Part shown: one piece after another, positions 1 through 5,677 of the stretch
How the letters are laid out: every line of letters begins with the position of its first letter
Position numbering within the stretch: the first letter of the stretch is position 1
NCBI GenBank assembly: GCA_031269415.1
Contig: JAISZF010000003.1
Location: forward strand, 1 to 5,677
DNA from: Clostridiales bacterium
Lineage (GTDB): Bacteria > Bacillota > Clostridia > Lachnospirales > WQUN01
Direction of reading: 5' to 3'
Length of the DNA stretch: 5,677 bases
Notes under the pieces: generated by a model
Databases searched by the model: none
The model's input: the letters and a program-made list of their open reading frames with translations, nothing else
What the model was told of the DNA's origin: nothing
Made by a program: the position numbers and the translations under genes

Positions 1-2
1 AG

Positions 3-2621
3 GAGCAAATACAGAGACTCAAACATGATAACAGATACCTGACAAGCATGATTGTAAACGCGGATCGCCGGAGAGAGATCTCTGAAAAAAACGAACATCT
101 GCACTATATGTATAACAGCCTGCTGCTGGACGCATGCCCGAATATAATACTTGTATTTGACAGAAATTTTGGATTCCTGATCGGCGCGCATATCGCCGCG
201 CTGTTCCTGGGGTTTAACGACGAGCTTGAAATGGAGAATTTATCGTTTAAAAGAATCTTTGAGCGCAAATTCAGCAAAAACTGGATAGAAACGGTTATGG
301 AGCATGGCCGGAAGGTGATGCTTTCGGAGGAACCGGTACATTTCAGCGATCACTTTGAGAATGGCATGTACGCGCACATTACATTGGCGCCGGCCATAGA
401 CCGTGACGGCGGCTGCAAAGGTTTTATGCTGTCCGTAAACGACGTGACTGAACTGACGCTGGCAAAGGAGGCGGCAGAGAACGCCAATATGGCGAAGAGC
501 GGCTTTCTGGCTAATATGAGTCACGAGATCCGCACCCCCATGAACGCTATAAAGGGCCTGTGCGAACTGCTGCTTCTGACCGAGCTTAATCAGATTCAGA
601 AGGATTATGCTGTTAATATATTCCACGCTTCCGAATCCCTGCTGAAGATTATCAACGACGTGCTGGATTTTTCAAAGATAGACGCGGATAGGCTGGAGAT
701 AATAGACACGGAGTACTCCCTGGTTTCATTATTATCCGATGTCTGTAATATCATAAGCCTTAAGGCGGCGGGTAAGGGTGTCGTATTTATTACGGACGTT
801 GAACCCGGGCTGCCGTCGCTGCTTGTCGGGGACGATATGAGGCTCAAGCAGGTGCTGTTAAACCTGCTGGGTAATTCCGTTAAATTTACTCATAAAGGCT
901 ATGTGCGTATAAGCGTGTCCGAGGCTGGTCGAACGGAAAACCGTGTTACGCTGCGTTTTAGTGTGGAGGATACAGGCGTCGGTATAAAGAGCGAGGAGAT
1001 GCCCAAATTGTTCCGGCCATTCTCACAGGCCGATCAAATAAAGAACAGGGATATAGTGGGCACGGGTCTGGGGTTGGTTATCAGCGGAAGATTGGTTGAG
1101 CTGATGGGAGGGGAGCTGAATGTTCAAAGCGAGTACGGCAAAGGTTCCACCTTCTGCTTCAGCTTGGAGCAAACCATTATTGACAGCGAACCCATAGCTG
1201 TCGTCGAAAGCCCTGAGAAGCTGCGAGTTCTGGCGATGGGTAAAGATTCCGTCAGAAGCGAGGGGCTTTGGAAGATATTAAGCGGTTTATCGGTGCCTTT
1301 CGATAAATGCCTTACGGAGGAGCAGGCAGAGATACAGCTCAGAAAAGAGACGTACACCCATATCATATATTTTTATGACGACTGGCAGAACGTAATCTCA
1401 CGGCATTACAGCCGGCTGGGAGCGGGGATCAGGATTGTGGCCGTTAAGGATATCAGTCACGCCATGACGCAGAATACGCCGTTGGAGATAGAGGTATTAT
1501 ATGAGCCGCTGATTATCCATACTGTAGCTTCCGCGCTTAATCAGGACGAACACGCGTTAACCTCAAACTCGGCGTACAGCCCGGTCGGGGAGATCCAACT
1601 GCGTGACGCCGCTATTTTGGCGGTGGACGACAACGATGTCAATCTGATGGTTATAAACGAAATGCTGAAACACTGCGGGGCGGTTCCGGATCTAGCCCGA
1701 GGCGGGAAGGAAGCCGTTAATATGTGCGGGCGGAAACCCTACGATCTTATATTTATGGATCACATGATGCCCGGTATGGACGGGATAGAAGCCGCCGCGC
1801 GTATACGGGCGGGCTCGCTGAATAAAGACGCGCCGATTACGGCGCTCACCGCGAACGCGATTACGGGTATGAAAGAGATGTTTCTGGAGAACGGCATGAA
1901 CGACTATATAAGCAAACCCATTGAGGCGACCGAGCTGAACCGCGTGCTGCGGGAATGGATGCCGAAGAGCAAGATCGCGGGGACTGGTCAGCCGAGGGTA
2001 AAAACAGAGAACGTTGACGCTTCCCCGCTTTCCGATAATATCGCGGCGCTGCCTCTGAACACCAAGGAAGCGCTTGCGCTGCTGGGCGGGAATGCCGGCG
2101 CGTATGTCTCTATTTTAAAAGCGTTTGCGCCGAGCGCGGGAGCGTCTCTGAGGAAGGTTTCGGAATACGCCAAGTCTCCTGAAAATATAGAAAAACTCCG
2201 GGTAGAGATTCACGGTCTCAAATCCGCGCTGGCCCATATCGGAGCGAACGGGCTGTCATCAAAGGCGCGAAAGCTGGAGGCTGCCGCCCGCGCCGGGAAG
2301 TTCGCGTATATAGAGCACAGCCTGCCTGATTTTATCCAACAGAGCGAGAGCCTTATAGAGAAGATAAACAGAGTTTTTCAACTTGAAATAAACACGCGCC
2401 ATATAGGGAATAAATATATATTGGCGGAGAAACTGCCGGAGATTAAGACGCGTATAGACAAGCTGGAGATTGAGGAGGCCAGCCGTTTGACGGACGAACT
2501 GCGTATGTTTACTTATGGCAAGGAGATTGACGAGGCTTTGGCAGGTGTCCGCTCCTGTTTGGAACAATACGATCTGGACGGCGGCGCCGCTCTTATAGAT
2601 TCTCTGAGCACCGGGAGGTGA
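3..2621 (+). CDS. Hybrid sensor histidine kinase (PAS-HisKA-HATPase-pseudoREC-REC-HPt), 5' end outside the window
   Basis: A phosphorelay sensor kinase, probably cytoplasmic: no membrane segment is visible. Residues are numbered from the ATG at 48, but that is probably not the real start. The frame is open back to base 3, the upstream codons read as a charged, coiled-coil-like stretch (EQIQRLKHDNRYLTS), and no ribosome binding site precedes ATG 48. Domains in order: coiled coil to about 20; PAS-like sensor 22-137; HisKA with phospho-acceptor His159 in MSHEIRTPMNA; HATPase with N-box Asn272/Asn276, G1 box DTGVG (308-312), LFRPF (321-325) and G2 box GTGLGL (338-343); a degenerate receiver 390-498; an intact receiver 520-638 with Asp527/Asp528, phospho-acceptor Asp571, Thr601 and Lys623; HPt about 668-775 with His722 in HGLKSALAHIGA; and a helical tail 786-855. 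All catalytic residues of the kinase, second receiver and HPt are present. It lies 3 bp before the HD-GYP regulator, its likely partner. The stimulus cannot be read from the sequence. Confidence 0.93.
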   Translation, partial: EQIQRLKHDNRYLTSMIVNADRRREISEKNEHLHYMYNSLLLDACPNIILVFDRNFGFLIGAHIAALFLGFNDELEMENLSFKRIFERKFSKNWIETVMEHGRKVMLSEEPVHFSDHFENGMYAHITLAPAIDRDGGCKGFMLSVNDVTELTLAKEAAENANMAKSGFLANMSHEIRTPMNAIKGLCELLLLTELNQIQKDYAVNIFHASESLLKIINDVLDFSKIDADRLEIIDTEYSLVSLLSDVCNIISLKAAGKGVVFITDVEPGLPSLLVGDDMRLKQVLLNLLGNSVKFTHKGYVRISVSEAGRTENRVTLRFSVEDTGVGIKSEEMPKLFRPFSQADQIKNRDIVGTGLGLVISGRLVELMGGELNVQSEYGKGSTFCFSLEQTIIDSEPIAVVESPEKLRVLAMGKDSVRSEGLWKILSGLSVPFDKCLTEEQAEIQLRKETYTHIIYFYDDWQNVISRHYSRLGAGIRIVAVKDISHAMTQNTPLEIEVLYEPLIIHTVASALNQDEHALTSNSAYSPVGEIQLRDAAILAVDDNDVNLMVINEMLKHCGAVPDLARGGKEAVNMCGRKPYDLIFMDHMMPGMDGIEAAARIRAGSLNKDAPITALTANAITGMKEMFLENGMNDYISKPIEATELNRVLREWMPKSKIAGTGQPRVKTENVDASPLSDNIAALPLNTKEALALLGGNAGAYVSILKAFAPSAGASLRKVSEYAKSPENIEKLRVEIHGLKSALAHIGANGLSSKARKLEAAARAGKFAYIEHSLPDFIQQSESLIEKINRVFQLEINTRHIGNKYILAEKLPEIKTRIDKLEIEEASRLTDELRMFTYGKEIDEALAGVRSCLEQYDLDGGAALIDSLSTGR

Positions 2622-2624
2622 CGA

Positions 2625-3692
2625 ATGCAATCTGTTTTGGTGGTGGACGACAACCCAATAAACCTGAAAACGATACAGGAGATATTAAAGGAGATGTACA
2701 AAGTTTATCCCGCGCCGAGCGGTGAACGGGCTATAAACTTTTTGGAGAAAACCATACCGGATCTGATTCTGCTGGATATCGAAATGCCGGGCATGGATGG
2801 GCTGCAGGTAATAAACCGCCTAAAACAGGACTCCCGCTGGCTGGACATACCCGTAATCTTCATCACCGCGCTGGAAGACAGGGTAAAAGAAGAACAGGCT
2901 TTTCAAATGGGCGCTGTGGATTATATCCATAAACCCATCTCCGCGGGTGTTATGCTGAAACGGGTGCATCTGCATATAGAACTCCAGCAGTATCGTAAAA
3001 CGCTGGAAAAGCTTGTCGAGTTAAAGACTACTCAATTGCTGAGAAGCCAGGACACGATACTGGAGATTCTTGCCAATGTCACTTCTTACAGGGATAATAA
3101 TACCGGAGGCCATATTCAGCGTACATCGATGTTTACCGAGAGAATTGTCAATCATTTGTTTGAACTGGGGTTTCATCAATATAGGCTTAATCGGAATTAC
3201 GCCGATAACATTATAAAAACATCCAAGCTGCATGACATCGGCAAGGTTGGGATCTCTGACAGCATTCTGCTGAAATCAGGTAAACTCACGAAGGAGGAGT
3301 TTAGGGAGATCAAGAGGCACACCACGTTGGGAGCTAAAATGATAGACGACGCTATGAGGGAATTGGGCGACGACTCTACCTTTCTTCTGGTCGCTAAGGA
3401 AATAGTGTACTCGCACCATGAATGGTGGAATGGGGCGGGCTACCCGTTAGGGCTTTCCGGAGACGATATACCGCTGTCGGGACGCATTATGGCTGTGTCG
3501 GACGTCTATGACGCGCTGGTATCCGATAGGCCGTATAAAAGGGCTTATACCCACGCTCAGGCTATGGAGGTGATGTGGGAGGAAACCGGCACGCATTTCG
3601 ATCCCCACCTTATGCATATGATAAACAAGATAATGCCGGAATTCGCCGCGGTATCAAATCAAATGAAGGATGAGGCTTTTGCTCTTATTTAA
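2625..3692 (+). CDS. Response regulator with receiver and HD-GYP domains (probable cyclic-di-GMP phosphodiesterase)
   Basis: A 355-residue regulator whose output is probably hydrolysis of the second messenger c-di-GMP in the cytoplasm, controlled by phosphorylation. The receiver (about 1-120) has Asp8/Asp9, phospho-acceptor Asp51 in LLDIEMPGMDG, Thr81 and Lys103. A helical linker (about 115-145) leads to the HD-GYP domain (about 146-340), which shows GGH (161-163), HDIGK (203-207), His232, HHE (264-266), GYP (272-274), Asp293 in SDVYDAL and RPYK (302-305). Two positions are atypical: Asn159 sits where many members carry the Glu of ETGxH, and the usual HHExxDGxGYP reads HHEWWNGAGYP. The start is firm: GGGAGG at 2613-2618 lies 6 nt before ATG 2625, inside the end of the kinase gene, and the gap between stop and start is 3 nt, which implies co-translation with the kinase. 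Activity is inferred from the family; no GGDEF or EAL domain is present. Confidence 0.93.
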   Translation: MQSVLVVDDNPINLKTIQEILKEMYKVYPAPSGERAINFLEKTIPDLILLDIEMPGMDGLQVINRLKQDSRWLDIPVIFITALEDRVKEEQAFQMGAVDYIHKPISAGVMLKRVHLHIELQQYRKTLEKLVELKTTQLLRSQDTILEILANVTSYRDNNTGGHIQRTSMFTERIVNHLFELGFHQYRLNRNYADNIIKTSKLHDIGKVGISDSILLKSGKLTKEEFREIKRHTTLGAKMIDDAMRELGDDSTFLLVAKEIVYSHHEWWNGAGYPLGLSGDDIPLSGRIMAVSDVYDALVSDRPYKRAYTHAQAMEVMWEETGTHFDPHLMHMINKIMPEFAAVSNQMKDEAFALI

Positions 3693-3738
3693 CTCCAGCT
3701 TAAGCCCCAGGCTACGCATGGGGCTTAAGCTGGAGTTA
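3690..3738 (+). terminator. 20-bp perfect hairpin starting in the regulator stop codon; possible terminator or 3' mRNA structure
   Basis: Arms 3690-3709 and 3719-3738 are perfectly complementary around a 9-nt loop (GGCTACGCA). The core reads AACTCCAGCTTAAGCCCC and its exact complement. The left arm begins with the TAA stop of the HD-GYP gene. Position suggests transcription termination or 3' end protection for the kinase-regulator operon. It is not a canonical Rho-independent terminator: the right side continues ATAAAAATTTCC rather than a T-run, and the minus-strand exit also lacks one. Each arm contains the self-palindrome GCTTAAGC. A palindromic repeat is an alternative. The structure itself is certain; the role is not. 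Confidence 0.5.
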
Positions 3739-3865
3739 TAAAAATTTCCTGTGAATTTCTTACTCTCAACGCGGCCACAGCTGAAGCATAAAAAAACAAA
3801 AGCCGAAATAATGGGATCTATGGACAACAAAGCAAAAACAAAAAAAGAAATTTTAAGCTGGACTT
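3691..3865. repeat. Three copies of the TTAAGCTGGA motif, outer two inverted (TIR-like)
   Basis: The arm motif TTAAGCTGGA occurs inverted at 3694-3703, direct at 3725-3734 (these two are the hairpin arms), and again direct at 3853-3862. Comparing the outermost copies, AACTCCAGCTTAA (3691-3703) and TTAAGCTGGACTT (3853-3865) are inverted repeats of 13 bp with one mismatch, enclosing about 150 bp of AT-rich sequence without a supported gene. This resembles a small non-autonomous element or its remnant, but no clear target-site duplication is visible. It could also allow alternative RNA pairing. Low confidence that it is a unit. Confidence 0.3.
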
Positions 3866-4052
3866 TTGAAAGCGTGAACTGTATGAGATGTTCCAACAGA
3901 TAATATGTATACTCTATCAGACATGAACCGCTATAGCGAGTATATTGCCACAAATAGTGAATATATTTGAAAATATCGGTTCGCTAACGCGTTTCACCCG
4001 TTCCATGGTTTTTCCATGATGTGTTGCGGGCATTTGGCGGAGGAACACACCC
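3739..4052. other. AT-rich convergent intergenic region without a supported gene
   Basis: This gap separates the ends of the HD-GYP gene and rhaA. The part from 3739 to about 3980 is clearly richer in A and T than the flanking genes. Short plus-strand frames exist, including a lysine-rich 30-codon frame from ATG 3811 to TAA 3901-3903 (extendable to GTG 3751) and a 21-codon frame from ATG 3905. None has a ribosome binding site or a recognisable product. Small dyads are CGCTATAGCG (3929-3938) and CATGG-TTTTT-CCATG (4004-4018). A weak six-pair stem (4020-4025 with 4044-4049) follows rhaA, but without a T-run in the direction of rhaA transcription, so I see no canonical rhaA terminator. Confidence 0.5.
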
Positions 4053-5288
4053 CTATTCCCTCACATTCAATTTCTCATATTCGACTACCAGATCATACCA
4101 GCCGCGATCCGCGGGCACGTTATTCGTAACACAGAATTGATTCCACACATCGCCGACAGGGAATAATTTAAGTTCTTCCCTCAACATAAGCAGTTCGGTA
4201 AATCTTCGCTCGTCCTGCAACCGTTTCAGCTCGTCGCGAGGCGTAAGCAGCGCGCTTAAAAGAGCCTTTTGCAAACTACGGACGCCAATCACCCACGCCG
4301 CTATCCGATTAATTCCGGCGTCAAAGAAGTCTGTCGCCAGTATAACCCTGTCCGTTCCGGCAAGTACAATCTCCCGCGCCATTTCTTTCGTTTCATCGTC
4401 GAGCAGTATCACATGATCGCTGTCCCAGCGGACCGAACGGGTCACATGCAGCGCCACTTTATCCGAGAACAGCAGCATGGAGGAGATCTTGTCGGCCACG
4501 GACTCGGTCGGATGATAATGCCCGTTATCCAGCAGGCAGAGGATATTGTTTTTAGCGCCGTAATTCATATAGAATTCGTGCGAACCCACAGTATAACTCT
4601 CCATGCCTATTCCGAAGACTTTAGACTCCGCCGCGATCAAAACCTTTTCCTTGTCATACGGTACGGACAGGATCTGATCCAGGGAATCCTTCAGCCGGGC
4701 GCGCGGGCCTAACCTGTCCGCTGGTATCTCCTTAAATCCGTCGGGGATCCATATATCCAACAGGCTCGGCGTTCCCAGTTCCTCCGCGAAGTATTCGGCG
4801 ATCTTTACGCACGCCTGGCCGTGCCTTATCCAGAAAGCGTGTATCTCCGGATCTTCACTTGAGAGCGTCGCGTTTTGCGACTTGGGATGTGAAAAGAACG
4901 TTGGGTTGAAATCTAAACCCAGTCCGCGCTTCCTGGCGAATTCCACCCAAGGCTCAAAATGGCACGGCTCCAGCTCGTCCCTGTCCGCGGGTTTCCCCTT
5001 GAATATCGCGTAACTGGCGTGCAGATTCAGCCTGTGACGCCCCGGTATCAGGCTTAAAGCCATATCGATATCAGCCATCAATTCCTCCGGCGTCCTCGCG
5101 CGGCCCGGATAATTGCCTGTAACCTGAATGCCGCCGGTTAAGCCCGAGCCTCCCTCGAAGCCCGTAACATCGTCTCCTTGCCAGCAATGTATTGATATGG
5201 GTATGCCGGCCAACTTACGCATGGCCGCTTCCGTATCAACACCGGCGGAAGCGTATAATTCTTTCGCCGATTCGTAACGTTCATTCAT
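4053..5288 (-). CDS. rhaA: L-rhamnose isomerase
   Basis: Converts L-rhamnose to L-rhamnulose (EC 5.3.1.14), the first step of rhamnose catabolism before RhaB and RhaD, in the cytoplasm. The 411-residue product is full length for the family (E. coli RhaA is about 419) and aligns with recalled E. coli RhaA from end to end. Shared blocks are HCWQGDDVTGFE (34-45), GGIQVTGNYPG (52-62), RLNLHASY (86-93), GLDFNPTFFSHP (124-135), ESKVFGIG (221-228), ESYTVGSHEFYM (230-241), RWDSDHV (287-293) and NRIAAWVIG (327-335). By that alignment the metal ligands are all kept: Glu221, Asp254, His281 and Asp320 for the structural site, and His257, Asp289 and Asp291 for the catalytic site. The start is supported by GGAGG (complement of 5295-5299) 6 nt before the ATG. 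No other rhamnose gene is visible; the promoter directly upstream suggests rhaA is first, or alone, in its transcript. Confidence 0.97.
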   Translation of the reverse strand: MNERYESAKELYASAGVDTEAAMRKLAGIPISIHCWQGDDVTGFEGGSGLTGGIQVTGNYPGRARTPEELMADIDMALSLIPGRHRLNLHASYAIFKGKPADRDELEPCHFEPWVEFARKRGLGLDFNPTFFSHPKSQNATLSSEDPEIHAFWIRHGQACVKIAEYFAEELGTPSLLDIWIPDGFKEIPADRLGPRARLKDSLDQILSVPYDKEKVLIAAESKVFGIGMESYTVGSHEFYMNYGAKNNILCLLDNGHYHPTESVADKISSMLLFSDKVALHVTRSVRWDSDHVILLDDETKEMAREIVLAGTDRVILATDFFDAGINRIAAWVIGVRSLQKALLSALLTPRDELKRLQDERRFTELLMLREELKLFPVGDVWNQFCVTNNVPADRGWYDLVVEYEKLNVRE

Positions 5289-5318
5289 GTTAATCCTCCG
5301 ATCAATAATTAATAATGC

Positions 5319-5328
5319 TGTAATTACA
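5319..5328. promoter_or_regulatory. TGTAATTACA palindrome over the rhaA -10/start region, candidate operator
   Basis: This perfect 10-bp palindrome touches the -10 hexamer and covers the expected transcription start of rhaA, a position where a bound repressor would block initiation. The regulator is unknown. An AT-only core in AT-rich DNA can arise by chance, so confidence is low. Confidence 0.25.
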
Positions 5329-5356
5329 TTTTAATCTTCCAATGTTATTCTGTCTA
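5328..5356 (-). promoter_or_regulatory. Predicted sigma-70/SigA-type promoter of rhaA
   Basis: On the minus strand, TAGACA (complement of 5351-5356) lies 17 bp before TAAAAT (complement of 5328-5333). Each hexamer matches its consensus at five of six positions and the spacing is optimal. The expected transcription start near 5321 gives a leader of about 30 nt to the rhaA start codon. It is a prediction from sequence only. Confidence 0.6.
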
Positions 5357-5364
5357 CAAACAAA

Positions 5365-5385
5365 CATAATCCGATGGCGATTATG
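5365..5385. promoter_or_regulatory. CATAATC-N7-GATTATG dyad in the divergent gap, candidate regulator site
   Basis: Two perfect 7-bp arms (5365-5371 and 5379-5385) flank a 7-bp spacer, giving a 21-bp dyad typical in size of a dimeric regulator site. Its centre is about 54 bp upstream of the predicted rhaA start, just beyond the -35, and about 36 bp before the divergent ATG at 5411, so it could act on either gene. A second, shorter dyad, TATGA-AA-TCATA, overlaps it at 5382-5393. The binding protein is not identifiable from the sequence. Confidence 0.35.
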
Positions 5386-5410
5386 AAATCATATATCAGG
5401 GGGCGAATTT

Positions 5411-5677
5411 ATGTTAGAACAATATGAGCAATTGCGGCTGGCGGAGACACCCGCTCCACGGAGGCCAAAACGCAAACGTAAAACTCCGAAGGTATCAGCC
5501 GCTGTTTTAGTAATCTGCGTCGCCGCCTCAAGCCTGTTCGGTATTGCCGGAGGCGCGGCGGTAAATATGCTGCAATCTCGGAACGACACTGTCATTTATA
5601 CCGCGCCGGCGTCCGACAGCGGGTATCATGTAACAAATTTAGCGGCGGCCACAGGCAATTCAGCGGTCACCATAGCG
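5411..5677 (+). CDS. N-terminus of a membrane-anchored protein, possibly HtrA/DegP-type serine protease (3' end outside the window)
   Basis: The frame is open from ATG 5411 to the right edge (89 codons, no stop). The start is supported by AGGGGG (5398-5403) 7 nt upstream, and an in-frame TGA at 5384 rules out a longer form. The protein has an acidic/polar start, a strongly basic block (residues 17-27, RRPKRKRKTPK), one hydrophobic segment (about 28-51, ending FGIAGGAAV) and then a Thr/Ser/Ala-rich stretch. By the positive-inside rule this is a signal-anchor with the C-terminus outside the membrane. The layout, and the segment near the edge (GNSAVTIA), recall Gram-positive HtrA-like proteases, whose linker is followed by a PSVV motif and the trypsin-like domain. 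That domain is not in the window, so the family is a guess; another anchored extracytoplasmic protein is equally allowed. It is divergent from rhaA, with no sign of a functional link. Confidence 0.7.
   Translation, partial: MLEQYEQLRLAETPAPRRPKRKRKTPKVSAAVLVICVAASSLFGIAGGAAVNMLQSRNDTVIYTAPASDSGYHVTNLAAATGNSAVTIA

Noticed and set aside
240..626. 128-codon minus-strand frame over the PAS and HisKA region
   Set aside because: Antisense to the conserved HisKA motif of the kinase; no recognisable product.
2259..2630. 123-codon minus-strand frame over the end of the kinase gene
   Set aside because: Antisense shadow of the kinase tail; the plus-strand frame has clear domain content through this region.
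3654..3953. 99-codon minus-strand frame rich in hydrophobic residues across the hairpin and gap
   Set aside because: It runs antisense into the HD-GYP gene, contains the inverted-repeat hairpin, and its hydrophobicity follows from the A-rich plus strand. No ribosome binding site or family match.
4000..4050. Possible rhaA terminator (CATGG-TTTTT-CCATG and TGTGTT/AACACA stems)
   Set aside because: Stems of five and six pairs with no T-run in the minus-strand direction; not enough to call a terminator.
4269..4712. 147-codon plus-strand frame inside rhaA
   Set aside because: Lies wholly antisense to a strongly conserved gene; its product resembles nothing and has no ribosome binding site of note.
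5342..5370. Plus-strand promoter for the gene at 5411 with CATAAT (5365-5370) as -10
   Set aside because: No sequence resembling TTGACA lies 16-18 bp upstream and there is no extended -10 motif.
5389..5595. 68-codon minus-strand frame near the right edge
   Set aside because: Antisense to the better supported plus-strand gene at 5411, which has a ribosome binding site and a coherent membrane-anchor layout.
1..5677. CRISPR array, tRNA or rRNA genes
   Set aside because: No regularly spaced direct repeats, no cloverleaf-like segment and no ribosomal RNA signature was seen on either strand.

Overview
The window looks like a chromosomal segment of an anaerobic bacterium, most likely a Clostridia-type Firmicute. 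The evidence is strong GGAGG-type ribosome binding sites, roughly balanced base composition with AT-rich intergenic gaps, and a large soluble hybrid histidine kinase of a kind common in Clostridia and also in Treponema. Taxonomy is inferred from style only, so a spirochaete remains possible.

Layout. From the left edge to 2621 (+) runs a multidomain hybrid sensor kinase: coiled coil, PAS, HisKA, HATPase, pseudo-receiver, receiver, HPt and a helical tail. Its reading frame is open through the left edge, so the true start lies outside the window. Three bases after its stop, at 2625-3692 (+), is a response regulator with a receiver and an HD-GYP cyclic-di-GMP phosphodiesterase domain. The two form a tight translational unit and plausibly one phosphorelay: kinase His159 to receiver Asp571 to HPt His722 to regulator Asp51, ending in control of c-di-GMP breakdown. 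A 20-bp perfect hairpin starts in the regulator's stop codon. Beyond it is an AT-rich gap of about 310 bp with no gene I can support.

At 4053-5288 (-) is a complete L-rhamnose isomerase (rhaA), convergent with the regulatory pair. A good sigma-70-type promoter (TAGACA, 17 bp, TAAAAT) and two dyad sequences lie in the 122-bp divergent gap upstream of it. On the other side of that gap, from 5411 (+) to the right edge, is the start of a membrane-anchored protein with a basic cytoplasmic tail and one membrane segment, possibly an HtrA/DegP-type protease, cut off by the window edge.

Nothing here amounts to a clearly new system. The points most worth a second look are the pseudo-receiver and two-part helical tail of the kinase, the altered metal-site and signature residues in the HD-GYP protein, the unusual hairpin with a third copy of its arm sequence, and the dyads in the rhaA divergent promoter region.
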